DNA of 35,236 bases from Piromyces finnis. Taxonomy: Eukaryota; Neocallimastigomycota; Neocallimastigomycetes; Neocallimastigales; Neocallimastigaceae. Below are positions 21,943 to 31,830 of the stretch, one piece after another. A model generated the notes under the pieces. The model saw nothing but the letters and a program-made list of their open reading frames with translations. It was not told the DNA's origin and did not search any database. Made by a program: the position numbers and the translations under genes. The stretch's first letter is position 1; every line of letters starts with the position of its first letter. The stretch lies in assembly GCA_002104945.1 (NCBI GenBank), contig MCFH01000124.1, positions 1 to 35,236 on the forward strand, read 5' to 3'.

Positions 21943-24669
21943 TTAAAATATATCTTCATTAGGGAAAAATATTTCTTTGAAATTTTTAAATATACCATAG
22001 TTATAGTGATTTTGAACATCTTCAAAACTAGATATTGTAGTATAACGATAACCATTCTTTATCATACCATCATAGTATTCATCCATATCTAATGCAGATG
22101 ATTTATTCTTTTTTTCTTCTTCATTCATATTGCTTTTTTCATTAGATGTGTTTCCTTTTCTATTTCTTATTCCATCTTTTTTTTCTTCTTGTTGCTGTTG
22201 TATTTTTTTACCTTCTTCTGTGATTTGATCACCAACATATGTTTTTGTAATAAAGGTTTCTCCATTGTCTAAACGTCCTTCTAGTCTTCCCCATTTGGCT
22301 AATTCATTAGCTAATATAACAATAATATGAAATAATATTAGTAAACATAATAAAAGAAAATATGTTTGAAAGAATAATATATATTCTATTCATTAAATTT
22401 TATACTTTAATAGTTAATCATGAAAAATCTTACTTGTCATTCCTGCAACAATAGAAAGATATGATTGATAGCCAGCAAAACCAATGACCACAAAGGCAGA
22501 AGCGCCTAAAAATAAAAATAAAGCACAAAGAATTGGCTCTTCATTAATCATAATCTATATTATTAAAAACATTTTTTTATTCTTAGTGTTAATTATAAAT
22601 TTAATAAAAATATTAAAGTACTATTATTTAAATATTTACCAAGAATAATTGCTTAAGATGAATTTCTTCATATTGATGAGTATAACGATTGAATGCATAA
22701 CCATTATCTATTCCCATAACGTGGGCTTTATCTTTCATAATATAAAAGGAAAGGTAACAACCATAGAAACTAATTATAATATTCGAAATAAGGAAAGTAA
22801 GGAACCATCTAAAATTTAAATATCCAACTAATATAAATATGGAAAGGGATTTTAAGTTAATTTGTGATAATAATTATATAAAAAATGAATAATTATTATA
22901 ATGAAGTTTAAGATATTGTCTATTTACCACAATTATTAATCCATGAACAGTGATGACTTTCATTTTCATTTATTTTATATTTATATAATAAAATGGAATA
23001 TTTATTACTTTTAATTCAACTTTTTTTTATAAAATAATTCATAAGAAAATATATTAATTACTCGGATTTAGCTACACAATGTCCACAAGTACTGCAATGT
23101 TTTGATCTTGCTGGTCTAATAATATGAATATTTTTTTTATAAAAATAAATAATTAAACTTAAACTGATAAAAAATATTTTATTTTATATATAAAATTTTC
23201 TTTCTCATTACTTATTAAATTGGCACGTTTTACATGTTCTTTCAGATACAAAATGTGGTCATATTTGAAATGTTTACAAATTTTGTCAACATTTTCTTTT
23301 GTAATAAAACCTGGATCCGATACACAAGCAATATAGAATGAAACATAAATAAATCCAATAACAACAGGCATAATAAAGCTATTCCCCAAAAAAATTTGAT
23401 AGAATATATATATAAATTAATAATACTTTTGAATTTTATCTTTGATATTCGATATGAATATATATTATTTAATGTTAATAATAAGATATATATTACAAAT
23501 GAATTGGGCCTAAATATCTATTTGGAAGACGACTAAGAGCTGTATAGAAAAAGAGAACGATACCTCCTGAGGAAATTGATAAATAAAACAACTATTATTT
23601 TATTTTTTTTTTATTAATTATTAGTAATATTATTATTTTAAAATGGAATTAAATGAATATATTTAATATATGATTAAATTTAAAAATGAGTTTTTAATTT
23701 AAAAGATAACATTATAAATTAAAAAAAAAAAAAATTATAAATAAATAAATGATTTTATGTTTTATATTATATTTAAAAGATTTGTTAATTAAATATTATC
23801 AATAATATTAAAATTGCATATAAAATTTCATACTTGGATAAATCTATGTCTAAAACCATATATGGCTTTGAAAATTTTGTTTTCTGTATTAAATTCTTTT
23901 CCAAAGATATATTTATATAATTGTCTTTAAAATAGAAAATTATTGAAATTAGTTACTATTCATTTAAATATTGGAAATAAAATATATAATATGTATTTTT
24001 CTTAAATTTTCAATAAAATATATACAAGAGATATTGACGAGCGCCAATAGTTAAGAACCAATGTATTTTTTCAATTATTGTTCCTTTGAACATCTAGCAA
24101 TAATGAAATTAATAATAAAATGTAAATGATATACGTATGTGAATATAAACAATTTTAAATTTTAATATTTTAATTAAAAAAAAAAAAAAAAAAAAAAAAA
24201 AGGAATTTCCTTAATTAATCATTATGAAATTAAAAACATTTGTATAGAAATATAGAAAAAAATATAAAATGGAGAAATTTAAGACTTAAAATTATAATGA
24301 ATTGAATTATAGGTGCCATAAAATATTACTTCATTTGGTCCAAATAACATAATAAATATGAAGCTGCATATTATAAAAACGTATATACCAAGTATATAGA
24401 GTACAGACTATATGACAGTTCAGTTTAAAAAATTGTATTAAAGATATTTAAGTAGAAAATAAAAATAAATGAGTTAATATTTAAAATGCAATTTTATGAT
24501 TTTTGAATGAAACTTTATTAAACGATTTTTTTTAAATAAATAAATAAATGATAAAATAATAATAAAATAAAAGGATTTGTCGAATTTGTATATAACATAA
24601 CATATTGATAAACTGTTTTAACAATTGATTTTTTTAAATTTCATAATGTATAATATTTTATTTTACCAT
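21943..24669 (-). CDS. SWF1: Swf1/ZDHHC4-like DHHC protein S-acyltransferase, ~420 aa, with two apparent frame breaks
   Basis: Membrane enzyme that palmitoylates cysteines; yeast Swf1 modifies SNAREs near transmembrane segments. Exons: 24669-24667 (ATG only, tentative), 24407-24330, 24093-24026, 23924-23834, 23592-23497, 23378-23212, 23115-23062, 22956-22928, 22827-22640, 22554-22434, 22310-21943. Visible in order: a transmembrane helix 'ILGIYVFIICSFIFIMLFG'; 'TIIEKIHWFLTIG'; a second helix 'GGIVLFFYTALSRLPNRYLG'; a third helix ending 'CVSDPGFIT'; the zinc-cluster pieces 'CKTCQF.KPARSKHC', 'CSTCGHCVAKS', DHHC and 'SWINNC'; two more helices; the 'MTNELAKWG' (TTxE-like) motif; and a C-terminal 'YNYGIFKNFKEIFFP'. 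The Asp codon of DHHC is split by an intron. Frame is lost by one base near 23250-23253 (a T-run in the sense strand) and near 23566-23575; both lie between conserved blocks. With both corrected the length is a multiple of three (420 aa). Confidence 0.82.
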
Positions 24670-25787
24670 CTTTGATGAAGTTTTATTATAATATATGATT
24701 TTATATTTTTTATTTTATTTATTATTATATTAATAACGTTTATAATTCATAATTAATTCATTTATGAAATTTTGAATTAGAATAATTTAATTTGAAATGT
24801 TTTTTATTTTTATTTTAATTTTTTTTTTAAAAAAAAAATTAAAAACTGTATTAATTTTTAAATTTTTTATTGTGTAATGAAGTTAATTAAATAATTTTAA
24901 ATATAGGAATATTAAATCAATATTGTTACATTATAAAATATATATTGCTTATTTTTATAAATAAATATAATGTTATGAAAGGAGATTAGAACAATTGTTT
25001 ATCATAAACATTTTTCTATTTTCTATATAGTAATATAACGATAAAAGGACTAAAATGTAATAATAGTATTATAAAAAATGATTATAATCGAAGGTAATAA
25101 TAAAGTGGTGGTAAATTAAATCAACAAACTATAAAAATTATAATTAAAATAATAATAATAATAATTAAAAAAAAAGAAAAAAAAAACTCGGAAATTTTTT
25201 ATTTTATGAAATTATATATATACTTTTCCCATGAAATTAAAATAAAGAATAAAACTTTTTTAATAATATTAATATAAAATTAAAACAAAATTACTACGGG
25301 GTCCTTTGATATTCAATACAATAATACATTTATTAAAAATATTTTTTATTTTATTAAAGTATTAAATATTAATATCTTTAATTTTTATTAAAATTTCTAC
25401 TTTAGTATATTTTTTATGGTTTTTAAAATTATTACTTAATTTATAATATAAATAAATTAATATTAAGGTATTGAAAAAAAAATATACTTTTTTTTTAAAG
25501 TTAGTATATAGTGCTTGAAGAAGTTAAAATAGTTATTATATTAATATAAAGGTTCATATGTATAATTAAGTAGAACCAATTAACATTAGAAGAAGAATAA
25601 TACAAAATAAAATAATTATAAATAATATATTAGTGTGGATTAAATTGCTTTAAATTTTATATACAATAAATAATTTATAATTGGAAGATTCTACTGAATT
25701 ATATATTAAATATATAAAATTTATTAAACAATTACTAATGAAATTTATAAAATTAGCAAAGTTGTAAAAAGAATATAAATATATAAA
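24670..25787. other. Intergenic region between divergent genes (palmitoyltransferase and coiled-coil gene)
   Basis: About 1.1 kb of A/T-rich sequence that should contain both promoters, since the two genes point away from each other. No motif beyond A- and T-runs (for example 24822-24840) is recognisable, and no protein-like frame is present. Confidence 0.55.
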
Positions 25788-28700
25788 ATGTTGGCACAAT
25801 CGTTAAATACAAATGCTCTAGATACATCTGCTTATTCTAATATATATAATCAACCATTACCAAATGAAAGTGATTTTCAAGAACAATCTATATATTGTAC
25901 TAATGATAAGACAATTGACGAACTTATTACAGAATTAGGAAATAAAATTGTGAATAATCCATCGAATTCTAAAGAGAGTAATACAGAAAATACTTCTAAT
26001 ATAACAGAAAATGATATCCATCCTCATATACAAATGAGAATCATACCCATGATCCAATATTAAAAAGTAATAAAGAATCTAATAAAGTAACACCGAAAAT
26101 TCTGAAGATTATTTAAAGCATGGACTCATTAAAACTATGGATGTTAAAAAAAATGACTAATAATAGCAATCCTTTTCACTTGGAGGGTCATGAAGAATCT
26201 CCATTAGAAAAACAATATAATGATATGGTCTTTAATAAATTTGACTTAATGAAAGATGACAATATTGAAAATCTAAATTTAAATAATTCAAATTTACATC
26301 CTTCAATTCAACGAGTTCATGTTTTTACCACAAATGAAATGTGTGCTAATTCTAATTCTAGGCCTTCTTCGGCTGATAGCTCAAATTCAATTGGTCATTG
26401 TCAAAACAATGATTAATGAACATATATGTCCGGAATGCCAGGAACAACTTTTAAAAATATATACACATTGCTTAGATCATAAGGAATACATTTATCCTGC
26501 TTTAAATTCTTGTAATGAAAATAAATTAGGAAAATACCTAACTTGCCCCCGTACTTTGAATATTATGATAAAAAAGCAAATCCATTTACTCAGCTGAACT
26601 TAGAGTATGGGAAAAGAGGAAAGGGCAAAAAGTCGAAAAATAAAACTCAGGACAAATTTATACACAAATCAATAATAAATCAAGATTATGTTCAAGAGCA
26701 AAAACAGATTTCCAGTAATGATTGTAACTATGAAAATCAATATTAGGTATATCTAATTCATCTATTAATGCACCGGTTATCATCAATTGCCAATCCTATC
26801 CCTTCTTCTATTTCCTCTGTTAATATTCAGTCATTCCTGAAAATAGTTTACATCCACCAGACACAACCACAGCCAATGTCTAATCAAAATCATAATTTAA
26901 ACTCAATAACAAAACCAACTACTCAGCAATAATGGAAATATTCAACCCTCAACTTTTAACAGTTCAAATAATAGAAAATTAAAAAAATCATCATAGACGA
27001 AACGATTGATAAATATTCCAATACATTTTAAAAGAAACTATAAAAGAGGGGAAGAATATTAAAGGTCAAAAAAATCAACTCTATTACTTAGATTTACCAA
27101 ATTGTCCGTATTATAATGATTCTGTTCATAGAGTATTAGGGAAAAAACGACAACGTGAGGATGAAAATGAAAAAATGGATAATGAGGGTGGATATCGGAA
27201 TGGTATTATTGGGGAATTAGGTTTAAGCGGGTTTAAACATGGTGGTGTATTTTCAGGAGCATTAGCTAAATCGTATATAGCATTAAAAAAAAAGAAATAA
27301 TATGATTAAAGATCAATATTATGAATTAAAAAAAGGTTACAGAGATGAAATTATTACTTCGGGTTCTTTAGAAAGCGCTTTGAAAAAATCAATGAAATAT
27401 TATATCTTTGCAGAAGAATGGCAAGAATTGCAAAGTGAACGCTTAAAGGATTATATTAGACTTTTAAAAGTTGAGCTTTCTAGTCTTTTGGCATTTTTAA
27501 TTAATTCAGAATCAAAACTATCAAAGGTAATAATAATATATAATAATATATTATTCTCAATATTGTAATAGCTTAGAAATTTAATTAAAAATATTTATTA
27601 CTATTTTTTATTTAATAATGATGATTTAGACAACCTATATTTTGGAAAGTGAAAAAGAAAAAGCAAGAGAAAGAGATTCTCAAATTATTCAATTACAAAA
27701 ATGAACTTATTTCAGTAAAAGAAAAACTTAAGAACACTTATAAAGAATGTTTAGATTTAAATGCAACAATTTGTATTTTACAAGATGAAGCAAAAAATGG
27801 TACAAAAATTTTACAAGAAAAGAATGATATTTTAAGAAATTCAATGAAAAAAATATCAAAAAACTACACGATTTGTGAAAATATTTTAAAAACAAAAGTA
27901 AATGCAATCAAAGACTTGGAATTTGAATTAAGTCAATTAGTAATTCAATGTAATGAACAAAGTAAAGATATTATTTATTGGAAGAAAGCTAAGTATGAGT
28001 CAGATGGGAAAAATTATTTCTGTAAAAAACGATCTAGAAATTCTTCAGGATAAATATAATAAAGAATTAGAAAGATACAGTCAACTAAAAAGACAAAAAG
28101 AATCTCTTGAAACTTCTTTATTAAGAGAACAAAAACAACATCAAAGTGATAATGAAATTAATGAAAAAGAAATTTCTGATCTTAGAACAGAATTATTAGA
28201 TAAAAAAAATAATATTAAAGTATTGTTGATTGAAAGAGATAGAGAACGTTTAGATCTTCAAAGAATAACATCGGAAAAAAAATAAATTAGATGAAACTTT
28301 AATTGCACAACGTGAAAAATATACTAAAGAGATTAAGGCATATATGACTGAAATTAAAAAATACAAAGAAAAAATAGAAGATGATCGTGAAGCTATAAAA
28401 AATTTCAGTGAAAAAATTACCAAATTAGAGAATCAAGCTGCTATTTTAGTGGCTCAACATGCTAAAGATATTGTTAACAATGCTAAAATGAGTATTGATT
28501 ATACTACTATAAAAAAAATGAATTCTGATTTGAAGAAGTCTTTCCAATGATTATATACGTAAAAATAATCAAGGAAAAGCAGCAGAAGTAAAAGAAAAAA
28601 AAACAGTTATTAGAAATAATCAAAATATTGAAAGAAAAAAATAATAAAAAACAGAAGAATATAATCTTCTTAAATTAAAAAATAGTGAAAATAGTGAACA

Positions 28701-29531
28701 AATTAAAAATATGAAGGAAAAATATGAGAAAATTATTGAAGAAAAGGAACATATTTTTGAAGAGAAAGAAATTCAAATTCAAAAAGAAAAGCAAAAGATT
28801 GAAGAAATTATTGAAAAGGAAGTTCAGGAGCAACTTCAGAATAGTAATAATGAAATTTATCCAGAAGATTATGAGGAAATCAAGGAGCAAAATATTAATT
28901 TAGAAAATACAATAAAACAAAAGGAACAAGAAATAGAAAATTATGAATCTCAAATTAAGATACTTGAGAGTGAGAAAGACGATTCACAAAGAAAATATAA
29001 TTCTTTAAATATGAAAATTAATGATGTATTAGGAGAACTAACTAAACTAAAGGATGAGCATGATGCTTATGTTAAGGAAAAACATGATGAAATATTAAAA
29101 TATACCAAAAAAATAAATGAATTAGAAGAAAACACTGAATTTTATAAGAATGACTATGTTAAAAAGGTGAAAGAAAACGATTGGTTAATTAAAACTTAAA
29201 GTTCACTAAAGATATTATAACTCAGGAAGTATTGATTAAAGAGAACATGAAGTCACGTTATCTTGAAATGGATGAATTATTAAGAGAGAAAGGTTAGAAA
29301 ATATTGAAAATAATACTATTAAAAGAAGGTCAAATCGTATTTATGATGATGTTAAATATGGGATATGTGCAAAAAATGGAAGAAAGAAACAAACGTTTAG
29401 AATACATTACTAATTATCTTAGTAAGGAAAAAGAACGCCTTGTTTCTATTATAAATTTCTTACCTGAATCTCTTCGACAAGAACAAAAAGATACAAAAGA
29501 AGAACTTAAAAAGTTAATGAAATCAACTTAA
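25788..29531 (+). pseudogene. Long coiled-coil protein of unknown function, reading frame broken many times
   Basis: Successive open pieces from ATG 25788 to TAA 29531 join into one protein-like path of roughly 1,200 residues that changes frame at least a dozen times: near 26032, 26085, 26150, 26411, 26535, 26745, 27290, 27690, 28020, 28280, 28545, 28640, 29197, 29296 and 29370, and probably more in 26750-27100. Many breaks sit in A-runs. The N-terminal third is polar and low-complexity (Asn/Ser), with one Cys motif 'EHICPECQEQLLKIY' plus 'THC' that might bind zinc. A patch 'GIIGELGLSGFKHGG' follows, then a helical block, then a long heptad-rich coiled coil (27.6-29.5 kb, Lys/Glu/Leu). A GT-AG intron (27527-27629) keeps frame. 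I do not recognise the family. It is either a decayed gene or a real gene carrying assembly indels; the type reflects the sequence as given. Confidence 0.6.
27527..27629 (+). other. Apparent intron in the coiled-coil gene
   Basis: The donor AAG|GTAATA and acceptor TTTAG|ACAACC bound 103 bases of A/T-only DNA. Joining them gives 'SESKLSK' followed by 'TTYILESEKEKARERDSQII' in one frame, continuing the helical character. An intact intron argues that the locus is, or recently was, an expressed gene and not a processed copy. Confidence 0.7.
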
Positions 29532-29933
29532 CAAATATAATAAATTTACTGATTTCAATATATATATTTTAATATTAACTATTATTTAATAATAAAAAAA
29601 AAATAAGTAATAAAAAAAAAAAAAAAACTATCATATATAGTAAAATTTAAACATTTATATTTTAACATATTTAATAGGTGTATCTATTATATTATAAAAT
29701 AATTGTAAAAATTATAATTGAAATATAAAATAATAAAATTTAAAAATCTTACTGGATATTAATATTTTTACTATATATAAAAATTTATTATATAATAAAA
29801 TTTTTTTGATTTATTTAAAATTTTTTTTATATATTTTTATTTTTTTTTTTTTTTTTTCATATTTTTAAATATATTTATCATTTTGTATAGATAAGCTATA
29901 TATAGTTATTTTATAAAATAGCAATATATCAAG
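29532..29933. other. Short AT-rich spacer before the ELYS gene
   Basis: About 400 bases of A/T sequence with A-runs near 29595 and 29619 and a T-run near 29841-29857. It should hold the 3' end of the coiled-coil gene and the promoter of the next gene. No defined signal is seen. Confidence 0.55.
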
Positions 29934-31791
29934 ATGATAGAAGCAGATGTTAATGAATTTAAAACAATAAAGCATATATTTGATCCAAAATGCGAACATG
30001 ATGGAGGATTCAATAAATCTAATGATGCAGATTGGTGCTATAGATGGGATTCGACTTTTATTGAAATAAGAGATCTTCGTTCCTCAGAAGTTATGGCTTT
30101 TTTACCAATTGAAAATTTACAAAATTATCATCAAAATGTAAAGTGATGTAAAAATATTAATAATCAATTAATATATAAATAGCTATATTACGAAGCTTTA
30201 ATAAATTATTATATGTTGAATAAACCACCAAAGAAATATTACAATAAACTTAAAATGAATTCAAAAGCAATTTTTTAAAAAGCATTGAATATTATTTATA
30301 TAATTTAAAATATAATACACTTAAATTTAAAAAATAGTATTTTCAAAATAAAGAAGAAATCTCATAAAATATATTTTTTACTTTTAATATGAAACAACAA
30401 CGATAACAATAAAAAGAAAAGGAAATTGAATGAAATAATCAATTTACATTTTAAATTAGTTAATAATATATTGTAATAAGTAATGCTAATGTTATTTTTT
30501 TTCTTTTGTTAAATACTTATTTATATATAAATGTAATATAATTCCTTTTTGGATAAATCATAATGGAACTACAAACAGAAATCATTTACTCAAGTTACCG
30601 TCGTTTTATCAGGAAATAAATATCTTTTAGTTGTATGTGTGGAAGATAATAATCAAAATTCAGAATTATTTATTTTTGATCCATTAATAAAAATCACAGT
30701 TAAAGTTGGAAATACATTTAATGCTAAAACACTAAACTCAAAGTTTCGGACTCTTTTGATATTGTAATTAACTATATTTAATATCGAATAAAGCTTTAAA
30801 ATAATGAAAATTTAAAAAGAAATGATTTAAAAATCTTTAAAATTAAAATCATTATACTTGTATTTTTAATTAAATATAGAATGGTATTGAAAGCTCAGAT
30901 ATTATGTACCATTTTATTATTATGAGTACATCTTCAAATGAAATTGTTTCAGATTTATTACAAATTCCAAGAAGAATTAGAAGCAATTCAATTATTTTAG
31001 AAAAGGTATTTTTTATCATATAGAAAAAAAGTCAAGCAAATGAAATTTAATTAATTCAAAATTATATAAATTAATAGAATTCTTGGTCTTTCTATAAATT
31101 GATGAAGAAAATGGAAATGTAATATTAAAAAAAAAAAATTAAAATTAAAATTTAAATAAATTTCAATATAATTTATTAAATATTTTTGTTTAATTAAAAT
31201 AAAGATTTCTGCATTAGAAACTTGCATTGAAGAAAATCATCCAATTTTATTTGCTGGATTTACTCAAGGAAAAATCATTTCTTACTATCTTGTTGTTGAT
31301 AATGAATTAAATACATCATTAGAAATGAATAAAGAATATTCTACATCTGATATTTTATGTAAGTTGATATTATTAATGTTACATATAAAAATATAAATTT
31401 ATTAATATATTATTTTTTTGTATTTTAATTTATATATTAAAGCCTCAGTTTGTTCAATTATATATAAAAATAAGAAACTTTTTGTTGCTAGTGGTTCTTA
31501 TACAGAATTTGATTATTCTAGAAAGTAATTTTTTTTTATTATTTTTATATTATTAAAGAAAAGAAAGATTTCTAATATATAAAAAATTCACACATATATA
31601 TATGTTGACAACATTATGAATAAAAGTATTTATGTAAGTGTTTTAAATTTAACGGATGAAACTATTTCAAGTATTGATTTTCCAAACACACCAGGGAAGA
31701 TTGAAAGTGTTTCATTATCATCAAGTAAGTATGATTATGAATAAATATATAAAAATATTGATCATCATATTTAGTAAATCATTTACCTAAT

Positions 31792-31830
<39 letters not shown>

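Noticed and set aside
22928-22956. Apparent loss of the catalytic Asp in the DHHC motif
   Set aside because: The codon is split by an intron; splicing of GA to T restores Asp.
24667-25787. tRNA or other small RNA gene in the intergenic regions
   Set aside because: No G+C-richer cloverleaf-like segment or internal A/B boxes could be recognised in this or the other spacers.
28270-28300. Programmed +1 frameshifting at AAA-TAA or AAA-TGA, as known in Euplotes
   Set aside because: Some breaks (AAA TAA near 28283, AAA TGA near 27690) fit, but others lie at different sequences and need the opposite shift. The organism looks fungal, and the intact genes to the left show no such sites.
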